Position numbers and translations under genes: made by a program. The notes below the pieces were generated by a model that made no database searches, was not told where the DNA came from, and saw only the letters and a list, made by a program, of their open reading frames with translations. A stretch of 64,000 nucleotides of DNA from contig NZ_JAFIDC010000002.1 of NCBI RefSeq assembly GCF_017052655.1, positions 1-64,000 on the forward strand. Direction: 5' to 3'. This document shows positions 52,377-61,759 of this stretch, in pieces (position 1 is the first letter of the stretch; each line of letters starts with the position of its first letter). This DNA comes from Acholeplasma equirhinis (GTDB lineage Bacteria > Bacillota_I > Bacilli_A > Acholeplasmatales > Acholeplasmataceae).

Positions 52377-54482
52377 ATGAATCGAGTAGAGAACGAAAAC
52401 TTTAGAGAAGGCTTAAAACATGAGCTTGGTCTAAGTGTTAAAAAAGATTATAAAAAAGCTTTAGAATTTTACAAAAAGGGTATGCATGAGGGACATTACA
52501 TGTCTCGTAAGAAGGTATTAAATACATTACCAAATGTACCTTCTTTAATCATAGCAACCCTTTTCTTTATTGTTAGTATGACAATATCATTATTAAACAA
52601 TGCTGTATGGGTGGGTTTACTCTTATCCTCTATTGTATTTGTTATCGTAGGTCTTGCTAACTTTAATAGATATTGGTATAAAACAGGTTACGCAAATATT
52701 GTTCATTATATGACACTCTATGGCTCAATGCTTGTTTTAATACCACTATCTACCTTACTGCCATACTATAATGGCGTCTCATACTTACCACTCACATTAT
52801 TACTCATTATAGGATTCTTCGTGTTTGGGGCAGGTCTCGTATTCTTTATTTCAAGTAGAAATTTAAAGAATTTATTTGTTTTAATCAGCGGAATTTTCTT
52901 AACCTTAATTTCAACACTTGCATATACAATTAAAACACCAGATATGCTTTTCATATTTGATGACATTGATGCAGATACTGTGATGATTGTTGGGTACCGT
53001 TCAAGTGAAGTAGATGTTGTCATTCCAGAATCTGTCAACAATAAAAAAGTTGTTGCGATTGGGCCAAATGCATTTGCAAGCTCAGGTATTAGAACAATCG
53101 AAGTTGGACCACACATCAAATCTATTGGTAATTATGCGTTTGCCAATAACCCAACATTAATCTCTGCATATCTTGCAGATGGCATACAAATTGGTTCAGG
53201 ATTGTTTTATAACGACTATAACTTATTAGAAGTACGTTTACCTTCAGATTTAAAATCTATTCCAAGTTATACATTCTACACAGCAACAAGATTGCCGCAT
53301 GTAGAAATACCTAGTGGTGTAGAAACAATCGGTGCTTATGCATTTCATAAAACGAATGCAATTACTGCATTGAATTTACCGGATTCACTTTATTCAATTG
53401 GTGGATATGCTTTTTCTAATATGGCAAGTTTAACTGAAATTTCAATTCCTGAAGGTGTCATAGCATTTGGTAGTGGTATGTTTTCATTTACTGTAAACCT
53501 TGAAAGTTTTAATATTCCTGAAGGTGTTAATTATATTCCTGCATATTTCTTAGAAGGTAATCTGGGTATTACAGAACTTACAATCCCTGAATGGATAGAG
53601 TGGATTGGTGATGAAGCGTTCAAAGGTATGGCTAACTTAGAAAAAATCCATTTACATGATGAAATCGTCTATATTGGATCTGGTGCATTTAGAAACACCA
53701 CATCCCTTAAAGAAGCCATTTTACCAGAAATGTTAGAAACCATTGAGCCATATTTATTCTTTAATAATCCAAGTTTAGAAGTGCTTTCAATACCAGATCA
53801 CATCAAAGTGATTCCACAAGGTGCGTTTAGTGGCACAGCATCGTTAAAATCTGTAGTTCTACCAAGTGAATTAGAAGAAATTCACAGTAGTGCATTTGAA
53901 GGTTCTGGGTTAGAATCAATAACACTTCCAGATACTGTAAGGTATTTAGGTGGTAAAGTTTTTGCAAATAATAAGAACTTAGTAGAAATTACAATACCAG
54001 AGAATGTAACAAGAATTTTAGAAAGTGCATTCTTAGGTAATTCAAAATTAGAAGTCGTTAATATCTTAGGTGAAATTACTCATGTTGGTGACTATGCATT
54101 TAAAGATAATTCAAAATTAAAGACAATTACTTTCGGAGACTCACTCGTTGAGATTGGTAAATATGCATTCCAAAACGCAACCAGTCTCGAGACAATCGAT
54201 GTAGGCAATAGTCTACAATATATTAGAAACTATGCATTTTATGGTGCAACAAATTTAGAATCAATTACACTACCGGATACAGTTTTACGTATTGAAGAAG
54301 GTGCATTTGGTCAAAATGCTTCACTTGAAACCATTTATATTGGAATCAATGCAACCCATGTGGGACGTTATGCATTCTTTGGATGTAGTAATTTAACGAT
54401 TCAAACTGCATTTAGTTCAATTCCATCTGGATGGTCAGAGGACTTCAATCCTCACAATCGTCCCATAGTTTTTGGAGTTTAG
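52377..54482 (+). CDS. Membrane-anchored BspA-type leucine-rich-repeat protein with Sel1-like start
   Basis: A 701-residue protein. The first 40 residues (GLKHELGLSVKKDYKKALEFYKKGM) look like one Sel1-type repeat and would be cytoplasmic. Five hydrophobic segments cover about 55-190. The remaining 500 residues are about 20 repeats of the BspA/LRR_5 type (pattern LxxIxIPxxVxxIGxxAFxxxxxL), predicted outside the cell. BspA-type repeats often bind host or matrix proteins (family knowledge). AAAGGATG precedes the ATG. It closes the opp transcript. Confidence 0.82.
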   Translation: MNRVENENFREGLKHELGLSVKKDYKKALEFYKKGMHEGHYMSRKKVLNTLPNVPSLIIATLFFIVSMTISLLNNAVWVGLLLSSIVFVIVGLANFNRYWYKTGYANIVHYMTLYGSMLVLIPLSTLLPYYNGVSYLPLTLLLIIGFFVFGAGLVFFISSRNLKNLFVLISGIFLTLISTLAYTIKTPDMLFIFDDIDADTVMIVGYRSSEVDVVIPESVNNKKVVAIGPNAFASSGIRTIEVGPHIKSIGNYAFANNPTLISAYLADGIQIGSGLFYNDYNLLEVRLPSDLKSIPSYTFYTATRLPHVEIPSGVETIGAYAFHKTNAITALNLPDSLYSIGGYAFSNMASLTEISIPEGVIAFGSGMFSFTVNLESFNIPEGVNYIPAYFLEGNLGITELTIPEWIEWIGDEAFKGMANLEKIHLHDEIVYIGSGAFRNTTSLKEAILPEMLETIEPYLFFNNPSLEVLSIPDHIKVIPQGAFSGTASLKSVVLPSELEEIHSSAFEGSGLESITLPDTVRYLGGKVFANNKNLVEITIPENVTRILESAFLGNSKLEVVNILGEITHVGDYAFKDNSKLKTITFGDSLVEIGKYAFQNATSLETIDVGNSLQYIRNYAFYGATNLESITLPDTVLRIEEGAFGQNASLETIYIGINATHVGRYAFFGCSNLTIQTAFSSIPSGWSEDFNPHNRPIVFGV

Positions 54483-54498
54483 TAAATGTGGTTGTATC

Positions 54499-54531
54499 CT
54501 ACACCTTTAAAAGGTGTAGTGATGTTATAAT
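54499..54531 (+). promoter_or_regulatory. suf operon promoter with perfect palindrome
   Basis: CTACACCTTT-A-AAAGGTGTAG (54499-54519) is a perfect dyad with 10-base arms, ending six bases before TATAAT (54526-54531), so it covers the -35 region. No T run follows, so it is unlikely to be just a terminator. It is a candidate operator for an iron or iron-sulfur sensor. Confidence 0.6.
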
Positions 54532-54562
54532 GTTTTTGGAATATTTATAGAAGGAGTATATT

Positions 54563-55330
54563 ATGGCAACTTTGACAATCAAAGACCTTCATGTCGAAAT
54601 TGAAGGAAAAGAAATACTTAAAGGTGTGAATCTAGTTGTAAATTCTGGAGAAGTACACGCAATTATGGGGCCAAATGGTACAGGTAAAAGTACTTTAGCT
54701 TCTGCATTAATGGGTCACCCAAAATATGAAGTGACACAAGGAGAAGCTTTCCTTGATGATGCAAACCTTTTAGAACTTGAAGTAGATGAACGTGCAAGAG
54801 CGGGTTTATTTCTTGCAATGCAATATCCTCAAGAAGTTTCAGGGGTTACCAATGCTGACTTTATGAGAAGTGCAGTTAAAGCTGTTTCTGGTAAAGAAAT
54901 GCCTTTAATTAAGTTCATTATGGAGTATGAAAAGAACGCAGCAGAATTAAAAATGCGCGAAGACTTACCACATCGTTATTTAAACGAAGGTTTTTCGGGT
55001 GGTGAAAGAAAACGTAATGAAATCTTACAACTTAAGACCTTAAAACCTAAATTTGCTATTTTGGATGAAATTGACTCAGGTCTTGATATTGATGCATTAA
55101 GAATTGTTGGTGAAAATATCAGCGGTATGATTTCAAAAGACTTTGGTTGTGTGTTAATTACTCACTACCAACGTATTTTAGATTATGTAAAACCTACCCA
55201 TGTACATATCATGATTGATGGTAAGATTGTATTAACAGGTGGACAAGAATTAATTTCTAAGATTGATGCTTCTGGTTACGAATGGGTAAGAGAAGAACTT
55301 GGTATTCATTTCGAAGCTGGTAAAGAATAA
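54563..55330 (+). CDS. sufC: Fe-S assembly ATPase SufC
   Basis: An ABC-type ATPase (255 residues) of the SufBCD scaffold that assembles iron-sulfur clusters. Walker A is GPNGTGKST, the signature FSGGERKR (diverged as in all SufC) and Walker B FAILDEIDSGLD. AGAAGGAG precedes the start. It is the first gene of sufCDSUB, the Bacillota gene order, with two bases before sufD. Confidence 0.95.
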   Translation: MATLTIKDLHVEIEGKEILKGVNLVVNSGEVHAIMGPNGTGKSTLASALMGHPKYEVTQGEAFLDDANLLELEVDERARAGLFLAMQYPQEVSGVTNADFMRSAVKAVSGKEMPLIKFIMEYEKNAAELKMREDLPHRYLNEGFSGGERKRNEILQLKTLKPKFAILDEIDSGLDIDALRIVGENISGMISKDFGCVLITHYQRILDYVKPTHVHIMIDGKIVLTGGQELISKIDASGYEWVREELGIHFEAGKE

Positions 55331-55332
55331 TT

Positions 55333-56199
55333 ATGAGTCAAATTCTTTTAGGGAAAGATCAAACATTACCTAATGGTTTAAGTTTTGACGGAAACACTTT
55401 GGTTTTCGCAAAACGTAAAGTTTTTGAAGATACAGTTACAATCAAATTAATTGAAAGAACTGTAACAAACCTGAATGTAGTTGTTGAAGAATCAACCCAA
55501 GTTAAATTAATTTTAGATATTGAAGATCATCTAACTGAACCATCAAATTACCAAATCAATTTAGAAACAAAAGAAAATTCAAATGTTAAATTCTTATTTA
55601 TAGCAGATATCCACAATGCACATAGTGATGTGTCATTTATGTCAAAGACATTAAGTGATTCAAATCTTGAATTTGTTGGTGGATTTATCTCAGATAAAGT
55701 AGATGTTAAATTACATTTAGACTTAAACGGTAAAGGTGCTAACCTTAAACTTAGAACAATTGCTGTTTCAAGTTTAAATCATGAACAAAATTTAGATGTT
55801 AGAATGGTCCATTATGCACCAATGACAATTGCTGAAATGTTAAACATTGGTATTGCAGGTGAAAATGGAATTGTTAGAATCAATGGTGTTGGTCAAATTG
55901 AACAAGGTATGAAACAAGCTTCAGATTTCCAAACACTTAAAGGGATCATCACAAACGATGCTGCTCAAATTGATGTCAACCCAATTCTAATTATTGATGA
56001 ATTCGATGTTAAAGCAGGTCATGCTGCAACAGTTGGTAAATTAGAAGAAGATGTCCTCTATTACTTACGTTCTCGTGGTTTGTCTTTAGCTGAAGCACAA
56101 AAATTAATTATTAATGGTTACTTACAACCCGTCATTGATGAAATTGATGACGAACAAATTAAAAATCAAGTGATTACACTGGTGAATGAGAGAATCTAA
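55333..56199 (+). CDS. sufD: Fe-S assembly scaffold SufD, short form
   Basis: A SufB/SufD-family protein of 288 residues, shorter than the usual 420-440; the N-terminal helical region is missing, while the beta-helix core and the C-terminal GHAATVGKLEEDVLYYLRSRGLS are kept. It pairs with SufB and SufC in the scaffold. Position between sufC and sufS and the one-base overlap with sufS support the call. Confidence 0.9.
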   Translation: MSQILLGKDQTLPNGLSFDGNTLVFAKRKVFEDTVTIKLIERTVTNLNVVVEESTQVKLILDIEDHLTEPSNYQINLETKENSNVKFLFIADIHNAHSDVSFMSKTLSDSNLEFVGGFISDKVDVKLHLDLNGKGANLKLRTIAVSSLNHEQNLDVRMVHYAPMTIAEMLNIGIAGENGIVRINGVGQIEQGMKQASDFQTLKGIITNDAAQIDVNPILIIDEFDVKAGHAATVGKLEEDVLYYLRSRGLSLAEAQKLIINGYLQPVIDEIDDEQIKNQVITLVNERI

Positions 56200-57401
56200 T
56201 GTTAAATGTAGATAGAATTAGAAAACAATTCCCTATATATAAAAAATATCCGGATATGGCCTTTTTTGATTCTGCTGCATCTAGCCTTAAACCAAAAGTA
56301 GTGATTGATGCAATGTATGACTACCTTGCATATAATGGAACAAATGTCCATCGTGGCGTATATGAACTTGCAAGTATCGCAACCGAACTTTATGAAGGTG
56401 CAAGAGGCGATATTGCTGGATTTATCAATGCGGAACAAGATGAGATTATTTTTACTAAATCAACCACACACGGGTTGAATATGCTTGCACGTGGCATGGA
56501 TGATTTATTTGAACCAGGCGATGAAATTGTGATTTCAGAACTAGAACACCATTCAAATTTATTACCTTGGTTAGATTTATCTTATAGAAAACAACTCGTC
56601 GTAAAATTTATTCCACTTGATAATGGTAAGATTACAATTGAAAACTTCAAAAAAGTCTTATCAAAGAAAACTAAACTTGTTGTGACACATCATATTTCAA
56701 ATGTGATGGGCTATATTACACCAATTGAAAAGATGATTAAACTTGCAAGTAAAGTTGGTGCAATGACAGTTTTAGATGCTGCACAAAGTATTGCACATTT
56801 ACCAATTGATGTCAAAAAGATGGATTGTGACTTCTTAGTCTTTTCAGGACACAAGATGTATGGTCCAAATGGTATTGGTGTCTTATATGGTAAAAGATCA
56901 TCGATTGCAAAAGTAAATCCTTCCGAATTCGGTGGGGAAATGGTTGATAAAGTCAAACTTGAAGGTTCAAGCTTCAAAGCACTACCTTATAATTTTGAAG
57001 CAGGTACACCGGCAATCGCAGAAGCAATTGGTTTACGTGAATCGGTCAAATTCTTAAAAAAGATTGGACTTAAAAAGATTCATCAACATGAATTAGAACT
57101 TAAAAAATATATCTTAGAAAAACTTGAAAATGAAGCTGATATTGAAATCTTTAATAAAGCATCAGATTCAGGGTTAATTACATTTAATATCAAAGATCTT
57201 CACCCACATGATACAGCAAGCTTCTTAGATCAATATAAGGTAGCAGTCAGAGCTGGTCATCATTGTAATCAATTAACGATGAAGTATCTTAATCAGGTTG
57301 CAACAGTGAGACTCTCAATTGGTATTTATAATAATTTTGCCGATTGTGATAAATTTGTTGAAGCAATTCTTGCAACCCGTGATTTCTTCAAATCACTTTG
57401 A
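56199..57401 (+). CDS. sufS: Cysteine desulfurase SufS
   Basis: A PLP-dependent group II cysteine desulfurase (400 residues) that takes sulfur from cysteine. The PLP-lysine motif is SGHKMYGPNGIG near residue 224, and the sulfur-accepting cysteine lies in RAGHHCNQ near residue 358. It overlaps sufD by one base. It passes sulfur to SufU encoded next. Confidence 0.95.
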   Translation: MLNVDRIRKQFPIYKKYPDMAFFDSAASSLKPKVVIDAMYDYLAYNGTNVHRGVYELASIATELYEGARGDIAGFINAEQDEIIFTKSTTHGLNMLARGMDDLFEPGDEIVISELEHHSNLLPWLDLSYRKQLVVKFIPLDNGKITIENFKKVLSKKTKLVVTHHISNVMGYITPIEKMIKLASKVGAMTVLDAAQSIAHLPIDVKKMDCDFLVFSGHKMYGPNGIGVLYGKRSSIAKVNPSEFGGEMVDKVKLEGSSFKALPYNFEAGTPAIAEAIGLRESVKFLKKIGLKKIHQHELELKKYILEKLENEADIEIFNKASDSGLITFNIKDLHPHDTASFLDQYKVAVRAGHHCNQLTMKYLNQVATVRLSIGIYNNFADCDKFVEAILATRDFFKSL

Positions 57402-57412
57402 AAGGATCAAAT

Positions 57413-57847
57413 ATGGACTTAAAGAACTTATACCGTGAAGTTATTATGGATCATTATAAGAACCCTCAAAACAAAGGTTTAGTCAATGATGCATCGTACC
57501 TCACAGTCCATCTGAATAACCCAACTTGTGGTGATGATATCGTCGTTCAGCTTAAAGTTGAAGGTGATACCATCATCGATCTAAAACAACAAGGTGTTGG
57601 ATGTTCCATCTGTTGTTCATCAGCCTCAGTCGCATCCCAAACATTAATGGGATTGAAAGTTGCTGATGCACTTAAAGTCATCAATGAATTTTTCACATTA
57701 ATTAAGGGTGAAGATTATGATGCAGATATCTTAGAAGGTGATGCAATCGCCTATCAAACAGTCCATCAATTTCCAGCACGTGTGAAATGCGCTACACTGG
57801 CTTGGAAAGCATATGAAAAAGGACTGGAATCTTACAAAGGAGAATGA
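57413..57847 (+). CDS. sufU: Sulfur-transfer protein SufU
   Basis: A zinc-containing SufU (144 residues) that accepts persulfide from SufS in Bacillota. The three ligand cysteines are in NPTCGDD, GCSICCSS and RVKCATLAW. The start at ATG 57413 follows AAAGGA; a TTG start at 57398 would overlap sufS and is disfavoured. Confidence 0.93.
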   Translation: MDLKNLYREVIMDHYKNPQNKGLVNDASYLTVHLNNPTCGDDIVVQLKVEGDTIIDLKQQGVGCSICCSSASVASQTLMGLKVADALKVINEFFTLIKGEDYDADILEGDAIAYQTVHQFPARVKCATLAWKAYEKGLESYKGE

Positions 57848-57850
57848 CCT

Positions 57851-59260
57851 ATGGATGATACTAAAAAGAAAATAGATAATATTGTTGGTGAGTATCAGTA
57901 CGGCTTTGTTACGCCATCTAAACCAATCATGGATACTGGTAAAGGTATTAATGAAGAAATTGTTGCTCAGATTTCTGGCATTAAGAATGAACCAAAATGG
58001 ATGACTGATTTTCGTCTTCGTGCTTACAAACAATTTATGACATTAAAGAATCCTGATTGGGGTCCGGATTTATCATTTATTAACTTTGATGAATTTACAT
58101 ATTACATCAAACCATCAGATAGAGCTGAAACTTCTTGGGATGAAGTACCAGAAGAAATTAAAAATACTTTTGAACGTTTAGGCATTCCTCAAGCAGAAAG
58201 AAATTATCTTGCAGGGGTATCAACCCAATTCGAATCTGAAGTTGTTTATCATGCAACAAAGAAAGAATTAGAAGATTTAGGTGTGATTTATGTTGACACA
58301 GATACAGCGTTACGTGAATACCCTGAACTTGTTAAAGAGTATTTTGGTAAAGTTGTTCCACCAAACGACAACAAATATGCAGCATTAAACTCTGCAGTAT
58401 GGAGTGGTGGTTCATTTATCTATGTACCAAAAGGTGTTAAGGTTACAAAACCATTACAATCATATTTTAGAATTAACTCAGATCAAATGGGTCAATTTGA
58501 AAGAACTTTAATTATTGTTGATGAAGGTGCATATGTTAACTATGTTGAAGGTTGTACTGCGCCAACATATTCAAAAGAATCACTTCACTGTGCAGTTGTT
58601 GAAATTATTGTTAAGAAAGATGCAACTTGCCGTTATACAACAATTCAAAACTGGTCAAGTAACGTTTTAAACTTAGTAACAAAACGTGCACATGTTTATG
58701 AAAATGGACATATGGAATGGATTGATGGTAATATCGGTAGCCAAATTACAATGAAGTATCCTTCATGTATCTTAATGGGAGAACACGCAAAAGGTACAAC
58801 CATTTCGATTGCATTTGCAGGTAAGAATCAATGGCAAGATGCTGGTGCACGTATGATTCACTTAGCACCGAATACAACATCTTCAATTGTATCTAAATCA
58901 ATTTCACGTGGTGGTGGTAAAGTTAACTACCGTGGTAAAGTAATGTTTAGTAAAAAAGCTAAAGGTTCTAAATCAAATATCGAATGTGACACAATCATCT
59001 TAGATGGTATGTCAACATCAGATACAATTCCAGTTAACGTCATTAAAAACAGTGATGTCTTCTTACAACATGAAGCAACCGTTTCTAAGATTTCTGAAGA
59101 ACAACTCTTCTATCTCATGAGCCGTGGTTTAACCGAAGAAGAAGCAACTGAAATGATTGTTATGGGATTCATTGAACCATTCTCAAAAGAACTTCCGATG
59201 GAATATGCAGTTGAATTAAATCAACTCATCAAACTTGAAATGGAAGGCTCAATCGGTTAA
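57851..59260 (+). CDS. sufB: Fe-S assembly scaffold SufB
   Basis: The main scaffold subunit, 469 residues, full length for the family. It has [19 protein letters not shown], the [12 protein letters not shown] segment with a conserved Cys, and the C-terminal [19 protein letters not shown]. It forms SufBCD with the genes at the operon start. A terminator follows. Confidence 0.96.
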   Translation: MDDTKKKIDNIVGEYQYGFVTPSKPIMDTGKGINEEIVAQISGIKNEPKWMTDFRLRAYKQFMTLKNPDWGPDLSFINFDEFTYYIKPSDRAETSWDEVPEEIKNTFERLGIPQAERNYLAGVSTQFESEVVYHATKKELEDLGVIYVDTDTALREYPELVKEYFGKVVPPNDNKYAALNSAVWSGGSFIYVPKGVKVTKPLQSYFRINSDQMGQFERTLIIVDEGAYVNYVEGCTAPTYSKESLHCAVVEIIVKKDATCRYTTIQNWSSNVLNLVTKRAHVYENGHMEWIDGNIGSQITMKYPSCILMGEHAKGTTISIAFAGKNQWQDAGARMIHLAPNTTSSIVSKSISRGGGKVNYRGKVMFSKKAKGSKSNIECDTIILDGMSTSDTIPVNVIKNSDVFLQHEATVSKISEEQLFYLMSRGLTEEEATEMIVMGFIEPFSKELPMEYAVELNQLIKLEMEGSIG

Positions 59261-59261
59261 T

Positions 59262-59296
59262 AAAAATGGTAAGACAATTGTCTTACCTTTTATTTT
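59262..59296. terminator. Bidirectional terminator after sufB
   Basis: GGTAAGACAATTGTCTTACC, a perfect palindrome flanked by A run and T run, between convergent genes. Confidence 0.9.
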
Positions 59297-59987
59297 TAAT
59301 TTCAGCTTGTTCAAATCTTGTAAGATCACTTTTAATATCTTTTATGAAAGTGTCGACAAGTATTTGATTTAGTTCGTCAAACTGATGTTTTGTGAGTTGA
59401 ACTTCATTGATTAACATGAGCACTTTATATGCAATCATATCCCACATATGGATAAATTTATCATTGATAAGAAAGTTACCATCTAAGTCAAAATCAATAT
59501 CATAATCTTGAATTAAGTTAAAAGGAAAATGAATGAGACCTTGTTTATTAAATGCATGAAAATTGGTTAGAATATTTGATAATCCATCAATGATACCAAG
59601 GGTTTCAATGAGCTTTAAAGGTTTTTGGAAACTATCACCAAGTGATAATAATAAAAATCCAAAACTTGATTGATGTGCAGTATATAAGTATAAATCATCA
59701 AGTGTTTTTACGCGAGGATTTTTTAAATATAAAGACTTGAATTTTACAAATTCTAATAAAACCTCAGGATAGAATTTATAACCTGGGTTGATTGCTTTTC
59801 TAAGATCTTTAAATAAAGGATCTTTTTTTGTATGACCATTCATAAAAGCTTTCAAATCATTTGCATATTGGTTACAAGCTTCTATAGATTTAAACTTTTC
59901 AATATTATGTAAATGTTTAGTAATAGTTTCATATAAAAATTTAATTTGTTTATCTTTAATGGGTTTAAAATAAGAAATTTGAAGCAT
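59283..59987 (-). CDS. Degenerate phytoene/squalene-synthase-like protein
   Basis: A 234-residue protein. The region LYTAHQSSFGFLLLSLG and then LGIIDGLSNILTNF ... GLIHFPFNLI lines up with the second half of phytoene/squalene synthases (Yc..vAg.VG and LG.alQltNilRD ... GRiYlP). Both aspartate-rich metal-binding motifs are absent: the second has Asn and His where Asp is required. So prenyl condensation is unlikely. It may be a non-catalytic paralogue. Acholeplasmas make carotenoids (family knowledge), so a pathway link is possible but unproven. Confidence 0.5.
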   Translation of the reverse strand: MLQISYFKPIKDKQIKFLYETITKHLHNIEKFKSIEACNQYANDLKAFMNGHTKKDPLFKDLRKAINPGYKFYPEVLLEFVKFKSLYLKNPRVKTLDDLYLYTAHQSSFGFLLLSLGDSFQKPLKLIETLGIIDGLSNILTNFHAFNKQGLIHFPFNLIQDYDIDFDLDGNFLINDKFIHMWDMIAYKVLMLINEVQLTKHQFDELNQILVDTFIKDIKSDLTRFEQAEIKNKR

Positions 59988-60033
59988 AATTGGAAACCTT
60001 TATGATGACCCTTTCTTTTTCTTATTATAACAT

Positions 60034-60039
60034 TATAAT
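60034..60039 (+). promoter_or_regulatory. Likely -10 of the comK-like gene
   Basis: TATAAT 26 bases before the start codon; no clear -35. Confidence 0.45.
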
Positions 60040-60064
60040 ATGAAATATTAAGAAGGTAATTAAA

Positions 60065-60466
60065 ATGATTTATTATATTAAAAATGATTCTTTAGGTGGC
60101 ATTTCTTATCCTGAAGGTAGGGTCCTTGGAAGAAGTGCATATGGTGCGATAAAAAATCTTTGTATGAAACATCTGTTCTCACTAGAAGGCTATTTAAAGG
60201 CAGTTAAAGAAACACTCAATCTGGGTTATAAAATACCAATTATTGTCTCTGAAGAAATAGTCTTTTTTCATACGGGAAGTTTGAAAAGTTATGAGTCAAT
60301 TTTTATTAATTTTTTCGCAATAGAAAGCATTGAATCTAAGGGTGAAAATCTATGGATACACTTTAGCAAAGATGAAACCTTAGAAATTCCAATGAAAATG
60401 GAAGAATATAAGCGAATTGAACGCGCTATATTTAATATATTTAAATATAAAGAAAGTTTAGTATGA
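60065..60466 (+). CDS. ComK-like transcription factor
   Basis: A 133-residue protein resembling the competence regulator ComK of Bacillus. The middle and C-terminal parts fit best: KIPIIVSEEIVFFHTGS, followed by INFFAIESI, LWIHFSKDETLEIPM and a closing FxxIERAIF helix, as in ComK's KPPIMVDP ... TFSNGKTMELPIS. The N-terminal LGRSAYGAIKN replaces ComK's CRFFGSSYAGR. GAAGGT precedes the ATG. No com uptake genes are adjacent. Whether it controls DNA uptake here is unknown. Confidence 0.6.
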   Translation: MIYYIKNDSLGGISYPEGRVLGRSAYGAIKNLCMKHLFSLEGYLKAVKETLNLGYKIPIIVSEEIVFFHTGSLKSYESIFINFFAIESIESKGENLWIHFSKDETLEIPMKMEEYKRIERAIFNIFKYKESLV

Positions 60467-60499
60467 ATACACTTTCATACACTTCACTAATGAAATCTG

Positions 60500-60539
60500 T
60501 TATCGTCTCATGGTATAATATCAACTGGTGAAACGATAA
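60500..60539 (+). promoter_or_regulatory. Promoter of the pgk operon
   Basis: An extended -10 TGGTATAAT (60511-60519), flanked by the inverted repeat TTATCGT (60500-60506) / ACGATAA (60533-60539). Confidence 0.5.
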
Positions 60540-60559
60540 ATATTAAAAGGAGAATAATC

Positions 60560-61759
60560 ATGGCTAAAAAAACTGTAAGAGATCTTAATTTGAAAGATAA
60601 AAAAGTACTCGTACGTGTTGACTTTAACGTGCCACTTGCTAAAGATGGTTCAATTACTGACGATACACGTATTGTTGCTGCATTACCTACAATTGAGTAT
60701 GTGATCGCTCAAGGTGGTAAAGCAATTCTTTTCTCACACTTAGGAAGAATTAAGACTGAAGAAGATAAAGCAACTAACTCAATGAAACCAGTTGCTGAAA
60801 GATTAAGTCAATTAATCAATAAACCAGTTAAGTTTGTTGGTGTAACACGTGGTAAAGCATTAGAAGATGCAATCGCTGAAATGAAATCAGGTGATGTGTT
60901 AATGTTTGAAAATACACGTTTTGAAGACTTAGATGGTAATAAAGAATCTAAGAACAATGATGAACTCGGTAAATACTGGGCTTCATTAGGTGATGTATTT
61001 GTTAACGATGCGTTCGGTACAGCACACAGAGCACATGCTTCAAACGTTGGTATTTCTGCAAACATTAAAGAAGCTGTTGCTGGTTTCTTACTTGAAAAAG
61101 AAATTAACTTCATTGGTGGAGCATTAGAAAACCCTAAGAGACCTTTTGTCGCAATCTTAGGTGGTGCTAAAGTTTCAGATAAAATTGAAGTGATCCAAAA
61201 CCTATTAAAGATTGCTGATAAAGTTTTAATCGGTGGTGGTATGGCATTTACATTCTTAAAAGCACAAGGCTTTGAAGTCGGTAAATCATTAGTAGAATTA
61301 GATAAAGTTGATTTAGCAAAAGAATTATTAGAACAAGCTAATGGTAAAATTGAATTAGGATTCGATGTAGTAACAGGTAAAGCATTTGATGCAAATACTG
61401 AAACAAACGTTCGTGATTTCGATAGTATCCCAGCTGATGAAATGGGCTTAGACATTGGTCCTAAGACAGTTGAAAGATTCAAAGAAATTATTTCAAGTGC
61501 TCAAACAGTTGTTTGGAACGGACCTCAAGGTGTGTTCGAAATGGAGAAGTTTGAAAATGGAACTAAACAAGTTGCATTAGCACTTGCTGAAATTTTCCCT
61601 AACGCAACAACTATCGTTGGTGGTGGAGATTCAGCAGCAGCAGTTGCAAAATTTGATCTAGAATCTAAATTCTCACACATCTCAACAGGTGGCGGTGCTT
61701 CACTTGAATACCTAGAAGGTAAAGTGTTACCAGGTATCGCTGCTGTTCACGAAGCCTAA
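60560..61759 (+). CDS. pgk: Phosphoglycerate kinase
   Basis: The ATP-forming glycolytic step from 1,3-bisphosphoglycerate to 3-phosphoglycerate; 399 residues, full length. It has the substrate-binding [12 protein letters not shown], the SHLGRI segment, [13 protein letters not shown] and the ATP-binding [16 protein letters not shown] precedes the start. It is the first gene of a small glycolytic operon; the next gene starts inside its stop codon. Confidence 0.97.
   Translation: MAKKTVRDLNLKDKKVLVRVDFNVPLAKDGSITDDTRIVAALPTIEYVIAQGGKAILFSHLGRIKTEEDKATNSMKPVAERLSQLINKPVKFVGVTRGKALEDAIAEMKSGDVLMFENTRFEDLDGNKESKNNDELGKYWASLGDVFVNDAFGTAHRAHASNVGISANIKEAVAGFLLEKEINFIGGALENPKRPFVAILGGAKVSDKIEVIQNLLKIADKVLIGGGMAFTFLKAQGFEVGKSLVELDKVDLAKELLEQANGKIELGFDVVTGKAFDANTETNVRDFDSIPADEMGLDIGPKTVERFKEIISSAQTVVWNGPQGVFEMEKFENGTKQVALALAEIFPNATTIVGGGDSAAAVAKFDLESKFSHISTGGGASLEYLEGKVLPGIAAVHEA

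Noticed and set aside
54499-54519. Palindrome before suf as a simple terminator
   Set aside because: No T run follows on either side, and it overlaps the expected -35 position.
60808-61482. 224-codon frame opposite pgk
   Set aside because: Shadow of a highly conserved glycolytic gene.
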